A stretch of DNA of 64,000 bases from Myxococcales bacterium. Lineage in GTDB: Bacteria; Myxococcota; UBA727; VGSZ01. A program made the translations under genes and the position numbers. Location of the stretch: assembly GCA_023248635.1 (NCBI GenBank), contig JAHFED010000012.1, forward strand, positions 42,118 to 106,117, in the 5' to 3' direction. Shown piece after piece: positions 17,043 to 26,220 of the stretch (within the stretch, counting starts at the first letter, position 1; each line of letters begins with the position of its first letter). The notes beneath the pieces are model-generated. The model did no database searches. It was given only the letters and a program-made list of their open reading frames with translations, and was not told where the DNA came from.

Positions 17043-18214
17043 CGCGTTCCGGCCTCGCCAAGAGCGCCGCGAAGCACGTCGACCACGCGGTCCTGTTGCT
17101 CATCGGTCATGTCGGGGAAGAGCGGGAGGGAGATTGCGCGCGCGTAATAGTGCTCCGCTGCAGGCCAGCCGCCGACCTGAAAGCCGAGGCGGCGGTAGTG
17201 AGGCTGGAGATGAATGGGGATGTAGTGGACGTTCACGCCAATTTCCGCGGCGCGCATGACCTCGAAGACGCGGGCGCGCGAAACCGGGCAGCGGTCGCCG
17301 TCGATCTCCACGGCGTACAGGTGCCACGACGAGACGCGATCGGGCAGCCGACACGGCCGGATCAGCGGCAAGGCTTCGAGAATCAGATCGTAGCGCGCCG
17401 CCAGTGCGACCCGTCGTTCGTGTGCTTCAGAGAGGCGCTTCAGCTGCGCCGTCCCCAACGCTGCCTGCAGGTCCGTCATGCGATGGTTGAAACCAAGCAG
17501 CTGCTGCTCGTAGTACCAAGCGCCCTCCGCTCGTCCCTCCAATTCCTCCACCACACGCGTCATGCCGTGGGAGCGCAGTAGACGGAGCTTGTACGCGAGC
17601 GCCGCATCGTTGGTGGTGACCATGCCGCCTTCGCCTGTGGTCACGATTTTCACAGCGTGAAAGCTGAACACGGTCGCGTCCGACCAGGCACTACCGACGG
17701 GCTTATCAAGGTAGGTGGCCCCAGTCGCATGAGATGCGTCCTCCAGGACCTTGAAGCCGTGCTCGTCGGCGAGTCCTCGAATCTCGCGCAGGTCGCAGGG
17801 CAGGCCCGAGAAATCCACCGGGATGACGACGTCGGGCAACACGCCCATTCGTTTGGCTGCGACGAGCTTTTCGCTCAGGCGGGCCACGGACATGTTGCGC
17901 GTCGCTGGATCGATGTCCACGAAATCAACGACAGCACCGCAGTACAGTGCGCAATTTGCGGACGCGAGGAAACTGTTGGGACTCGTCCACACGCGGGAGC
18001 CCGGCCCGACGCCGAGGGCCAGACAGGCGATGTGCAGCCCAGCCGTTGCGTTCGAGACAGCCACGGCGTGCTCGACGCCATGCAGTTCCGCAAACGCATG
18101 CTCGAAACCGGGCACGGTCGGCCCCTGGGTCAGGAAGTCGGAACGCAAGACGGCCACCACAGCGGCGACGTCTTCCTCTGAAACCGATTGGCGGCTGTAG
18201 GGGATGAAAGCCAT
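17039..18214 (-). CDS. pseC: UDP-4-amino-4,6-dideoxy-N-acetyl-altrosamine transaminase
   Basis: The 391-residue DegT/DnrJ aminotransferase adds the 4-amino group in pseudaminate synthesis using PLP and glutamate. The PLP Lys is Lys189 in FSFHAVKIVTTGEGG, and the Asp of LEDASHATG binds the pyridine ring. FIPYSRQSVSEEDVAAV at the N-terminus is typical of PseC. It follows pseB by 12 bases and overlaps the reductase gene. The length is normal for the family. Confidence 0.93.
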   Translation of the reverse strand: MAFIPYSRQSVSEEDVAAVVAVLRSDFLTQGPTVPGFEHAFAELHGVEHAVAVSNATAGLHIACLALGVGPGSRVWTSPNSFLASANCALYCGAVVDFVDIDPATRNMSVARLSEKLVAAKRMGVLPDVVIPVDFSGLPCDLREIRGLADEHGFKVLEDASHATGATYLDKPVGSAWSDATVFSFHAVKIVTTGEGGMVTTNDAALAYKLRLLRSHGMTRVVEELEGRAEGAWYYEQQLLGFNHRMTDLQAALGTAQLKRLSEAHERRVALAARYDLILEALPLIRPCRLPDRVSSWHLYAVEIDGDRCPVSRARVFEVMRAAEIGVNVHYIPIHLQPHYRRLGFQVGGWPAAEHYYARAISLPLFPDMTDEQQDRVVDVLRGALGEAGTR

Positions 18215-18226
18215 AGGCCACTGAGC

Positions 18227-19246
18227 TTAGTGCTCAATTCCCCGCGCGCGGGTGTCGAGGTACTCGGCGATAAGACCCTGCAGCTGTGCGACAGTGAGAA
18301 AGTTGGGATTTGTGCCGCTGTTGTAGCTGAACATCGGTGCCACGGCTCTCGCACCGGTCGCAGCGACATAGTCGGCGAGGGTGTAGAGGCCGCCCGAGGG
18401 CAGAATCGCGTAATAGTTGCCCAAGTCGACAGTGTTGAGGCTGTCGCTCTCGGTGATCATCTCCTCGTGGATCTTCTCGCCGGGGCGGATACCCACGACG
18501 CGCTGTTCGCATTCGGGGGCAATCGCTGAAGCCACGTCGACGATACGATAGGACGGGATCTTTGGCACGAAGACCTCCCCACCCCATGCATTGTCGAGGG
18601 TCCAGAGCACCATCTCGACTCCCTGTTGAAGGGAGATGTTGAAGCGGGTCATTGCTGGGTCTGTGATCGGCAAGACGCCGCTCGCGCTCCTGTGAAGAAA
18701 AAACGGGATTACGGACCCTCGGCTCCCAAGGACGTTACCGTAACGCACGACGCTGAATTTCAGGTCTCGATTGCCTTTGATGTTGTTGGCCGCAACGAAA
18801 AGCTTGTCCGAGCACAGCTTCGTGGCGCCGTACAAATTAATGGGGGCCGCGGCCTTGTCGGTCGACAAAGCGACGACGCTGTGAACATGCGAATCCAGAC
18901 ACGCATCGATCAAATTTTGAGCGCCGAGCACATTCGTCTTGATGCACTCGAAGGGGTTGTATTCGGCGGCGGGCACCTGTTTGAGAGCAGCCGCGTGAAT
19001 GACGACGTCGATGCCCTCGAGCGCACGCCGTAGTCTTGAGGCGTCGCGAATGTCGCCGATGAAGTAGCGTATGCCCTTGTATTGCGTGTCCGGGAATGTC
19101 TGGGACATTTCGAACTGCTTGAGCTCGTCTCTCGAGTACACAACGAGACGTTTGATGCCCGGAAAACGGCTTAGGATCGTGCCGACAAATCTCTTGCCAA
19201 ACGATCCGGTACCCCCGGTCACAAGAACCGACTTATCACTCAACAT
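18227..19246 (-). CDS. pseB: UDP-GlcNAc 4,6-dehydratase (inverting)
   Basis: The 339-residue extended SDR carries out the first pseudaminate step, C6 dehydration with C5 inversion of UDP-GlcNAc. Visible are the NADP loop VTGGTGSFG (from residue 9), IHAAALKQVP, the Asp130-Lys131 pair in STDKAAAP, and Tyr139/Lys143 in NLYGATK. The start is ATG 19246, which overlaps the Wzz-like gene by 11 bases. An upstream in-frame codon at 19309 would add 21 residues that match nothing in the family. Confidence 0.94.
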   Translation of the reverse strand: MLSDKSVLVTGGTGSFGKRFVGTILSRFPGIKRLVVYSRDELKQFEMSQTFPDTQYKGIRYFIGDIRDASRLRRALEGIDVVIHAAALKQVPAAEYNPFECIKTNVLGAQNLIDACLDSHVHSVVALSTDKAAAPINLYGATKLCSDKLFVAANNIKGNRDLKFSVVRYGNVLGSRGSVIPFFLHRSASGVLPITDPAMTRFNISLQQGVEMVLWTLDNAWGGEVFVPKIPSYRIVDVASAIAPECEQRVVGIRPGEKIHEEMITESDSLNTVDLGNYYAILPSGGLYTLADYVAATGARAVAPMFSYNSGTNPNFLTVAQLQGLIAEYLDTRARGIEH

Positions 19247-20342
19247 GAGGCGACTTTTTCTGTAAGGTAATGAAACGAAAACTGGCTTGGTAAGATCGAA
19301 GGAGCACACCGAGCGCTAGGATGAATGCCGAAGCCACGCTCGCCGTCGCAGCGACTTGCAGCCGCTTCGGCTTGCTCTTCAGCTCCGGCACTGTTGCTAG
19401 ATCAATGATCTGGATGACTGCGCCCTCACGCCCCTCGTCAAGTCGGGCGGCCTCGTACTGCTTGGAAATAAATTCGAACAGGTATTCGCTGTACTTAAAA
19501 TTGCGGTATTTTTCGATGTACCGTGATGGGTCGGATGGCTCGGTGCTCCCTTCCTCAATGAGTGCCAGCTGCCCGCGCAGGGCGGTAAGCTCATTATTGG
19601 CCTGTTTGAGGAGCGGGTTTTCGTCACCCGCGAAACTGCGCATCGACACGATCTTCAGCTCCTGCGCGCTCACTGCGGCCTTGATGCGCGCCACGGCGGC
19701 GACGGCGGACTGAGGTGCGGCGTTCATCGCGCGAGTAGAGACCCCCGACGCATTCAAGGCACTTTCCGCATCCGCCAACGCGTCCCGCGAGCTCTTCAGC
19801 TGGGCTTCGAAATACGCGCGGCGCTGGGAGGCCTCGCCGAACGCAAATTCTTTATTGATCCTTTGAAGCTCCTCTACATAGGCATTGGCCATCTTTGCAG
19901 CGCGCGCCGGGTCGTGATCGCTCACGGCGACGCTGATAAAGCCTTCCTTTTTACCGATCGTGATCACGGTGTTCTCTTCCAACTCGCTTTGCAGCTCTTG
20001 CGCGTACTCAAGACCATAGATTTCTTTTAGATTAAATCGCGCAATGATCGCGTTCTCTACATTCCTGCTCTTAAGTAACGCTACATATTGATCTACTGGG
20101 TTCTTGGTCACCGCACTTCCGGCCGACCCGGCCAAGCCGCCGATCACGCCAGCGAGGGCCGCGAGGCCAGATGACGATTGCTGCGCTGGAGGCATTACAG
20201 TCGTCGACGCGGTGAAGGTCGGTGCGATCAAGAACGTAATGCCGATGGCAACGACGCCGACGGCCGGTGGAGCCCAAAGGAGCAGGCGCCACTGCTTTTG
20301 GAGGGCATGCACGATGGCATCGAGGTCCAAGTCGTCACTCAT
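19236..20342 (-). CDS. Wzz-like polysaccharide chain-length protein
   Basis: The 368-residue inner-membrane protein has the Wzz/PCP layout: an N-terminal transmembrane helix (about 22-42, LLLWAPPAVGVVAIGITFLIAP) followed by a periplasmic coiled domain (about 80-320), and a second helix near the C-terminus (about 328-350). The Pro-rich part just before the second helix (VPELKSKPKR) is typical. There is no fused tyrosine kinase. It starts at ATG 20342, five bases after the exporter stop, so the two envelope proteins are translated together. Confidence 0.88.
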   Translation of the reverse strand: MSDDLDLDAIVHALQKQWRLLLWAPPAVGVVAIGITFLIAPTFTASTTVMPPAQQSSSGLAALAGVIGGLAGSAGSAVTKNPVDQYVALLKSRNVENAIIARFNLKEIYGLEYAQELQSELEENTVITIGKKEGFISVAVSDHDPARAAKMANAYVEELQRINKEFAFGEASQRRAYFEAQLKSSRDALADAESALNASGVSTRAMNAAPQSAVAAVARIKAAVSAQELKIVSMRSFAGDENPLLKQANNELTALRGQLALIEEGSTEPSDPSRYIEKYRNFKYSEYLFEFISKQYEAARLDEGREGAVIQIIDLATVPELKSKPKRLQVAATASVASAFILALGVLLRSYQASFRFITLQKKSPHVE

Positions 20343-20347
20343 CCCAT

Positions 20348-22675
20348 CTACCTGAACACGTTGATGGTGGCTGCAGCGAGGCCCATGTTGGCCAGAATTT
20401 GGGTCCAATCTTTCAGGCCCCGGACGAGCATGGTGTAGCCCGTCTCGAGGTCGATCCGCTCCGGCACGATAATGACGTCGCCTGGCTCGAGAATCAGTCC
20501 GTTGGCCCGGTTGCCAAACCAGGCCCAGAATCCGTCGCCCCTCGATTGCACGGTCCCATCGGCACGCAACACGAAGATCTCACCGAGATCCGCGATGGCC
20601 AGCGGACCCGCGATCTCAAGGTACTGCGCCGTCGTGCGCCCGGGCTTCCACAAGAGGCTGTTCTCGTTTTGAACGGCACCCACCACGGAAACGAAAGACG
20701 GCCGCGCTGGCACCAAGATGCGGTCCTCGTTTTCGAGCACGACAGTCGGCAGCTCAGGAGCCGCCGGGTCGAGCTCCAGCGAAACGCGTCCCTCGGGCTC
20801 AAGCGCGGCGAGCTTTTCGATGCGCTTTTGGGCCAGCGTTTGCTCGAGTTCCAATTGCGCCTGCGACGCCTCACCTTGGGCGCCCGCCAAGTTCGCCGCC
20901 CGAAGGGCAAAGCCTTCGTTCATGCGCTTTTCGATTTGCGCGATGACGGTTGTGAGGGTGCGAATCTGTGATTGTCGAACGCTCTCGCGTCGCAGCGCCA
21001 GCCCGAAGATATACGCTTGATCTGTGAATCCCCCCGCCCGTTTAATGAGGGACATCAACGTCTCTCCCGCCGCCAATTGGTAGATGCCAGGCGCACGGAC
21101 CTCACCTTCGACGCGCGCGAGGCGCGTTCGCTTCGCTTGCGGGCTCGTCAGGTCGCGCTCGCCAAAGACTGTGACGACGTCGCCGGGTTTGAGCTGGAGG
21201 TTCTCCGCCTCGTCGCCTTCGAGAACGGCCTTGCCGAGGTTGAAGGGGATGAGCTCCGTGGCCAGCGCGGGCGGGTTCACGCGCTCGACGACGGCGTAGT
21301 CCCAATTCACTTGGTCGATCAGCTCCTTGATGTCGCTTCGGGATGTCTCCATTTCAAGTTTCACCACCGCGTTCTTCCGCCGGAAGTAGTCGTTGGTCAT
21401 GAGCGACTCACGGTCTGGGATGAGGTCCCGGATGCGCATGCCCTCGCGAAAGGCGTAGCGGCCGGGCACAGCGACGTTGCCGCGCAAGGTCACCGCATTG
21501 GAAAAGGCCGGGCTGATGGGGAAGAGCGTGGCGATATCGCCGTCGCGCAACGGTGTTTGCAGCCCGGCGTCGTCGAGGGCGAGCGTCACCACCGTTCGCG
21601 CCATACGTTCGTGCGGATCGATTCGCTCGAGCGTTGCCCGCCGTTGCGTCGCCGTGACGGGAATACCGCCCGCGAGCTTGAGCAGATCACCGAGGGATTC
21701 TTCGGGGCTCTTGAGCTCGAAGACGGCTTCGGTATGCACGTCTCCGAGCAGGGCCACCCGCGAGCGCGCGACGGGGTAGAGCAAGGTGTCGCCGGGCAGG
21801 AGGGGCACGTCGCCGTTGGTGTGGCCCGCACTGATGAACTCGTACAGATCAATCTCGGCGACGACGGCCCCTTCGCGGATCAGCTGGACCCGCCGCACGC
21901 TGCCGTTGCCGTTGGGACCGCCAGTCGCAAACAGGGCATTCACGAACGATGTGAGGCTGCTGACGGTGTACTTTCCCGGCAGGCGCGCTTCGCCTACGAC
22001 GTAGACGTCGAGGGGCCTCAGCGACCCCAGGGTGGCCGACAGCGAAAAATTGCGGAAACTCTTGCCCAGCTCGCGGGTCAGGAAAGGCTCGAGCTCCGCC
22101 ACCCGCACACCCGCAACGGAAACTGCGCCCACCTTTGGCAGCGTCACGCGGCCCGTGCGATCCACGGTCAGCCGGAGGTTGAGGTCGACGACGCCGGTGA
22201 GGCGCGCGACGATCTCGTCACCTGGGCCGATCACGTAGTCACCAGGAACTGGTGCATCTTTCAGCTGCGCGAAGGTCGTCGGGGGGTCTACGAAATAGGT
22301 CGCGCCATACATGGGCACGGTCCGCGCGGTGTTCCTTTTGACGAACCGCTGGAATCCGTTGAGCTGGGGCTTGGGACGCGGCGGGGCTGCTCCGGCCGAT
22401 TCTCGCGCGGCGTCCTTCGCGGCAATTTCCGCAGCCAGCGATCGGGCGTCGGGCGTGATGGGCTTCGTGGGATCGGCCCCGGGCGCAGCTTCTGTGGGCA
22501 TGCCCCCAGGCACGCCAGTTGGGACATCGTCAGCGCCGTCAGCGTCGAGGCCGAGATCGGAAGGGATACCGGTGTCCTGGCCGAATGAACGTTGGTCGGT
22601 GGTCGGTAGCTGGGCTAGCGCGACAGATCCGAGGAACATCGAAACACCGCAGGCCTGCAACCAAATCCGCCGCAT
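20348..22675 (-). CDS. SLBB-domain polysaccharide export protein (Wza-like)
   Basis: The 775-residue exported protein starts at ATG 22675 behind GAGAGGAAGCG, with a signal peptide ending near SVALA-QLP. Residues about 110-190 are the polysaccharide export domain (DYVIGPGDEIVARLTG, TLPKVGAVSVAGV). Several SLBB domains follow (ALLGDVHTEAVFELKSPEESL, VTLRGNVAVPGRYAFREGMRI, ARVEGEVRAPGIYQLAAGETL, SVVGAVQNENSLLWKPGRT). It is longer than E. coli Wza (379 residues) and resembles larger SLBB outer-membrane exporters of myxobacteria. As the first gene of the operon it likely gives the outer-membrane channel for the polymer. Confidence 0.9.
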   Translation of the reverse strand: MRRIWLQACGVSMFLGSVALAQLPTTDQRSFGQDTGIPSDLGLDADGADDVPTGVPGGMPTEAAPGADPTKPITPDARSLAAEIAAKDAARESAGAAPPRPKPQLNGFQRFVKRNTARTVPMYGATYFVDPPTTFAQLKDAPVPGDYVIGPGDEIVARLTGVVDLNLRLTVDRTGRVTLPKVGAVSVAGVRVAELEPFLTRELGKSFRNFSLSATLGSLRPLDVYVVGEARLPGKYTVSSLTSFVNALFATGGPNGNGSVRRVQLIREGAVVAEIDLYEFISAGHTNGDVPLLPGDTLLYPVARSRVALLGDVHTEAVFELKSPEESLGDLLKLAGGIPVTATQRRATLERIDPHERMARTVVTLALDDAGLQTPLRDGDIATLFPISPAFSNAVTLRGNVAVPGRYAFREGMRIRDLIPDRESLMTNDYFRRKNAVVKLEMETSRSDIKELIDQVNWDYAVVERVNPPALATELIPFNLGKAVLEGDEAENLQLKPGDVVTVFGERDLTSPQAKRTRLARVEGEVRAPGIYQLAAGETLMSLIKRAGGFTDQAYIFGLALRRESVRQSQIRTLTTVIAQIEKRMNEGFALRAANLAGAQGEASQAQLELEQTLAQKRIEKLAALEPEGRVSLELDPAAPELPTVVLENEDRILVPARPSFVSVVGAVQNENSLLWKPGRTTAQYLEIAGPLAIADLGEIFVLRADGTVQSRGDGFWAWFGNRANGLILEPGDVIIVPERIDLETGYTMLVRGLKDWTQILANMGLAAATINVFR

Positions 22676-22905
22676 CGCTTCCTCTCGACGCTGTCCCTCC
22701 GCGTAGAACGAAGCGGCAGCTGTGAAAGGCCCTACCCGGCCGTTCGCGCCGACGCAACGCCGCGCTGGTTGCCGAACGGTGCGACTTCGAGTTCGCGCGG
22801 CACCGCGCCGGCCGAGCCCGCTGCAGTTGTCTTCGTCGTTGCTGCGTGTCATGGCACGCGGAAGTGTTCCGGCGGCCCGTCTTCGAACCGACGGTCCGCT
22901 TCAGG
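22676..22905. promoter_or_regulatory. Divergent start region for the polysaccharide operon
   Basis: The exporter gene (minus) and the hexapeptide acetyltransferase (plus) start at opposite ends of this 230-base stretch, so it should hold the promoter of the 20-gene operon. No convincing sigma-70 or sigma-54 pair was recognised by eye. Confidence 0.45.
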
Positions 22906-23442
22906 ATGTCGGACTTCATGGCTCCACGAGTATCCAAACTTCGCGTCCGCAGGCTGCTCCGGGCCGCTCCGATTCGGCACGTCCTCTCGCTGGTCCTCGT
23001 TGGCGCGAACGTCGGGGAGCGCTTCTTGAGCGTCGCGCGGACCGCGGTGCTGCTTCCTCAGTCCGACGACGTCGTTTGCCACCGGTCTGTGGAGGTAAAA
23101 TACTCGGAGCGGATCACGCTCGGACGACGGGTGATCGTCGGGCCGGACGTTACCCTGGGCGCGTACAGCGGTATTTGCCTAGGCGACGATGTGCACTTGT
23201 CGAAGGGTGTGACGATTGAAACGGCAGGCTTGGACTTCTCCGGACCGCCACCTTATCCGCACGCTGGCAAGCCAATCATCATCTGTGAGGGCGTTTGGAT
23301 TGGCGCTCATGCGATGGTTCTAGGAGGCGTGACGATTGGGCGTCGAGCCATCATTGGCGGGGGGGCGATCGTCAGCAAGGACGTTCCAGCTTTCGCCGTG
23401 GTGACCGGACAACCCGCTCGGACACGCTTGCGGACCATCTGA
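22906..23442 (+). CDS. Hexapeptide-repeat O-acetyltransferase
   Basis: The 178-residue protein has the left-handed beta-helix hexad pattern (ITLGRRVIVGPDVTLGAYS, ICLGDDVHLSKGVTI, VWIGAHAMVLGGVTIGRRAIIGGGAIVSKDV) and the His of the acyl transfer site is plausible in GAHAMV. It belongs to the CysE/LacA/WcaF group of acetyl-CoA-dependent O-acetyltransferases. The start is taken as ATG 22906; ATG 22918 is possible. It is transcribed away from the polysaccharide operon and ends 87 bases before the convergent Wzi-like gene, and probably decorates a surface sugar. Confidence 0.82.
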   Translation: MSDFMAPRVSKLRVRRLLRAAPIRHVLSLVLVGANVGERFLSVARTAVLLPQSDDVVCHRSVEVKYSERITLGRRVIVGPDVTLGAYSGICLGDDVHLSKGVTIETAGLDFSGPPPYPHAGKPIIICEGVWIGAHAMVLGGVTIGRRAIIGGGAIVSKDVPAFAVVTGQPARTRLRTI

Positions 23443-23528
23443 TGATGATGACGCGCGCGGACCGCGGCAACCACGGAATCCTGAGTGGAAGGAATTTGAT
23501 TTAGGGATCTCTCGCGCGACTGCGCCGA

Positions 23529-25310
23529 TCAGAGCCGCAGGCTGAGCCCAAGGGCCAATTGGTGGTCGTCGAGGGTCGCGCCGCTGAGGTGGTTGAGGTT
23601 CGCGATCCAAAAATGCTGGTAGTCGAGGTGCACGCTCAGGGTGAACCTGTCGAAGCGCAGCGGCAGCAGCTCGCTGCGCAACGTGAACACCCACTGCTCT
23701 TCAGAGACCCCCGTCGGCGTCGTCAGCGCCACCGCCGCGGCCCCTTCTTCGTAGGCCGTGCGCAGGTCGTGTTGCCCCTGCTCCCGGTGCTCCATCCCGA
23801 TCTCGATGTCGCCGGCGCCGACGTCGAGCACCCCGAGCCACGCGCGCCAGACCCGGCTGTCGGGACCAAAGCGCCACCCCAGGGGTTGGTCGACGTACTC
23901 CTCTCCGCCGGGGAGGTTGCTGGTGAGGCGACGACGGGAGAACGACGACACCAGCGGATTCTCGCGCACCCCGAACCAGGGGTTCGTCTCGACGACCTCG
24001 ACGCCGGCGAACACGTGCAGCGTCATCCCCGCTGCCAACCACACAGGCACAGCGAGGCCCAGGTCCAGCGGCAGCGGCGCGCACAGCTCGAGGCCCGCGA
24101 GCCCGGCCATCGCGTTGGGAATGCCAGCGGCGACGTCGCCGTAGCGCTCCCGCTCGAAGTCCGATTGGTATTGGTTGAGCGCCGCCTGACCCCACAAGCG
24201 CAGTCCCCGCACCGGGACCACTGTTGCTTCCACCTCGAAGACGTAGGCGGCGGCGACGTAGGCGCTGACCTCGTTCCAGGGGTAGAGGTCGTGCAACACC
24301 AGCAGGGGGTTCAAGAAACGCAGGTCGGGCGCCACGCCGCCGATGGTGACCCCCTCCATCAGTCCCACGTGCACCTTCTCGAGCAGCACCACCTCGAAGC
24401 GGTGGAGCACCACGTGCTTCTCCTGCGCGCGCAGGCGGTCCATGCCGGGGAGGGCGAGCTCGTCGCCCAGCAGGGTCGGATCGAGGCGCATCATCGTCGT
24501 CGTCCAGGTGAACCAGGGCACGAAGAGCTGCAGGCTGCCGAAGTCGTAGAAGTCGACGGCGTCAGAGATGGCGAGATTGCCCATCTGGCCGTTGCCGACG
24601 TCGAGACGGTCGCGGCCGAGGTGGAGGTTCCAGGCGGGTCCGCCCAGCGCCACCACCGCGCGGTGCGGCAGGGTCACGTCCGTCCCAGCGAGGGGCGGGA
24701 TGTTGTTGCGGACCTCGCGGGGCTGCGGCTGCTCGAAGAGGTTGTGGTCTTGGGTGAGGTCGAAGGTGACCCGGCCCCAGGCATCGAGCAGGCCTTCAGG
24801 AACGAGATGCAGCGTCGCCTGGGCGTCGAGGGCGGCGATGGGTTGGCGCCGGTTCCAGCCGTAGTCCCACGCCGGTCCCACGCCGACGACGCTGCCGCGA
24901 GAGTAGATTTCGGGTCCCGCGCCAAACCCCACCTCTGCAGCGAAGGTGTCGTCGTGAAAGACCAAGGGCGGTCGAAGATCGAAGCCCAACACCCGCTGCT
25001 CCGTCGACGAGACTGAGGGACCGCGCAGCCACGCGGGCCAGGCCGGACCCTCGTCGAACACCACCGGCGCTGGTGCTCGCAATCGACCCAAGACCTCGCC
25101 CACCCGCCCGATCGGCAGCGGCCGCACCGGCGTGGGGACCACGACGCCGCCTTCGCTTGCCAGCAGCTCGAGCACCCGCGGCAGTCGGTCCTCGACCTCG
25201 ACCAGGCGCTGGTTGCCGAGGGGTCCCACCGACCTCGCGTCCTCTGCGCCTGCACCGCTCGCCCTCAACAAGACAAGGGCGAGGACGCTGGCGACGACGA
25301 CGCGGAACAC
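23529..25310 (-). CDS. Wzi-like outer-membrane barrel protein
   Basis: The 593-residue protein is predicted to be exported: with GTG at 25310 the N-terminus reads as a signal peptide (VVVASVLALVLLRASGAGA, then EDAR). The rest is rich in alternating hydrophobic strands and ends in LGLSLRL, as in outer-membrane barrels. LHLGRDRLDVGNGQMGNLAIS resembles the segment conserved in capsule-assembly Wzi proteins, but the match is partial. The gene is next to the polysaccharide locus, and a role in anchoring or assembling surface polymer is plausible. A TTG start at 25388 would add 26 residues that spoil the signal peptide. Confidence 0.65.
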   Translation of the reverse strand: MFRVVVASVLALVLLRASGAGAEDARSVGPLGNQRLVEVEDRLPRVLELLASEGGVVVPTPVRPLPIGRVGEVLGRLRAPAPVVFDEGPAWPAWLRGPSVSSTEQRVLGFDLRPPLVFHDDTFAAEVGFGAGPEIYSRGSVVGVGPAWDYGWNRRQPIAALDAQATLHLVPEGLLDAWGRVTFDLTQDHNLFEQPQPREVRNNIPPLAGTDVTLPHRAVVALGGPAWNLHLGRDRLDVGNGQMGNLAISDAVDFYDFGSLQLFVPWFTWTTTMMRLDPTLLGDELALPGMDRLRAQEKHVVLHRFEVVLLEKVHVGLMEGVTIGGVAPDLRFLNPLLVLHDLYPWNEVSAYVAAAYVFEVEATVVPVRGLRLWGQAALNQYQSDFERERYGDVAAGIPNAMAGLAGLELCAPLPLDLGLAVPVWLAAGMTLHVFAGVEVVETNPWFGVRENPLVSSFSRRRLTSNLPGGEEYVDQPLGWRFGPDSRVWRAWLGVLDVGAGDIEIGMEHREQGQHDLRTAYEEGAAAVALTTPTGVSEEQWVFTLRSELLPLRFDRFTLSVHLDYQHFWIANLNHLSGATLDDHQLALGLSLRL

Positions 25311-25461
25311 GAGCGCTGCATAGCGCTCGACTGGCCACGGCTCAAGGCGCCCTCGGGGAGCCCCGCCGATGAAGCACCGGAACGGCAAGACGCTGGCGCT
25401 TCTGGGATGGACCGGCGGGCGGGGGCGTGAGAGCTAGGGCGGTGTCTTGGTGCCCCTCGCC

Positions 25462-25587
25462 ATGGACCAGGTGCACCAACGCATCCGGCTCGGCGACGTA
25501 CCGGCCTTCCTCGCCGCGCGGTTGGGTGCGGGCCTCGGGGGAGGCTTTGCTTGGCTCGTTGGATCCGCGGAGGGAGAGGGACGATGA
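25462..25587 (+). CDS. Possible 41-residue small protein overlapping arsC
   Basis: An ATG at 25462 opens a frame of 41 codons that stops at TGA 25585-25587, sharing ATGA with the arsC start. The peptide starts MDQVHQRIRLGDVPAFLAARL and ends with a Gly-rich hydrophobic stretch (GAGLGGGFAWLVG). The overlap suggests translational coupling, but the frame also contains the arsC ribosome site, so it could be chance. No family was recognised. Confidence 0.3.
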   Translation: MDQVHQRIRLGDVPAFLAARLGAGLGGGFAWLVGSAEGEGR

Positions 25588-25997
25588 CCCACACCGTGAT
25601 TTTCGCCTGTGTGCACAACGCGGGGCGCTCCCAAATGGCGGCGGCCTTCGTCAACGCCCTGGCCGACCCCACCAAGGTCCGCGCCCTCTCGGCCGGCACC
25701 CAACCCGGTGCGCGGGTGCATCCCGAGGTGCTGAGCGCGATGAACGAGGTTGGCATCGATCTCTCGGCGGCTGTGCCCCAGCTGCTCACCGACGAGCTCG
25801 CGCGCGGCGCATGCCTGCTCGTGACCATGGGATGCGGCGAAGCCTGTCCCCTGGTGCCGGGTCTCGCGCGAGACGATTGGCCCCTCGAAGATCCCAAAGC
25901 AAAGCCGGTGGAGCGCGTGCGTCAGATTCGCGACGACGTCAAAGGCCGCGTGCAGGCGCTGATCAAAGAACGCGGATGGGCGCGCGACGCCGGGTAG
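25584..25997 (+). CDS. arsC: Arsenate reductase, low-molecular-weight phosphatase type
   Basis: The 137-residue protein has the phosphatase loop CVHNAGRS with Cys9 and Arg15, and the general-acid Asp in RDDWPLEDP. Cys77, Cys84 and Cys88 are available for the disulfide relay; TMGCGEACP is a usual sequence in actinobacterial and deltaproteobacterial ArsC. It reduces arsenate to arsenite with thioredoxin or a thiol. The start is ATG 25584 after GGAGGGAGAGGG. No arsR, acr3 or arsB is adjacent, so it is not in a classical ars operon. Confidence 0.88.
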   Translation: MTHTVIFACVHNAGRSQMAAAFVNALADPTKVRALSAGTQPGARVHPEVLSAMNEVGIDLSAAVPQLLTDELARGACLLVTMGCGEACPLVPGLARDDWPLEDPKAKPVERVRQIRDDVKGRVQALIKERGWARDAG

Positions 25998-26155
25998 GCG
26001 GCAGATAACGCCGATGTGTTCATTGCTTCAGGCGCGCCTGAAGTCTCGGCCCCGCTCATCCCGCATCGCCTTGATGTTCGACCGCGTTCTGAATTGGGAA
26101 AGACGCGGGATGATGCGCGTGAAGCGCGCCCGCGGAACGCGGAGTTGGTGGGGGG

Positions 26156-26185
26156 CCCCGCCGCCGGCTCCGCCGGCGTGGGGGG
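26156..26185. terminator. GC-rich hairpin between convergent genes
   Basis: Arms CGCCGGC (26162-26168) and GCCGGCG (26172-26178) form a perfect 7-bp stem with loop TCC, extended by flanking CCCC and GGGG. It lies between the arsC end (plus) and the small acidic-peptide gene end (minus), where a bidirectional terminator is expected. There is no T-run. Confidence 0.5.
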
Positions 26186-26220
26186 AGCGCTCCGCGGTCG
26201 AAGTTCAGCGAGATCGGGGA

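Noticed and set aside
22852-22870. Sigma-54 promoter (TGGCACG box)
   Set aside because: The -24-like box is good, but the bases at the -12 position are TG, not GC.
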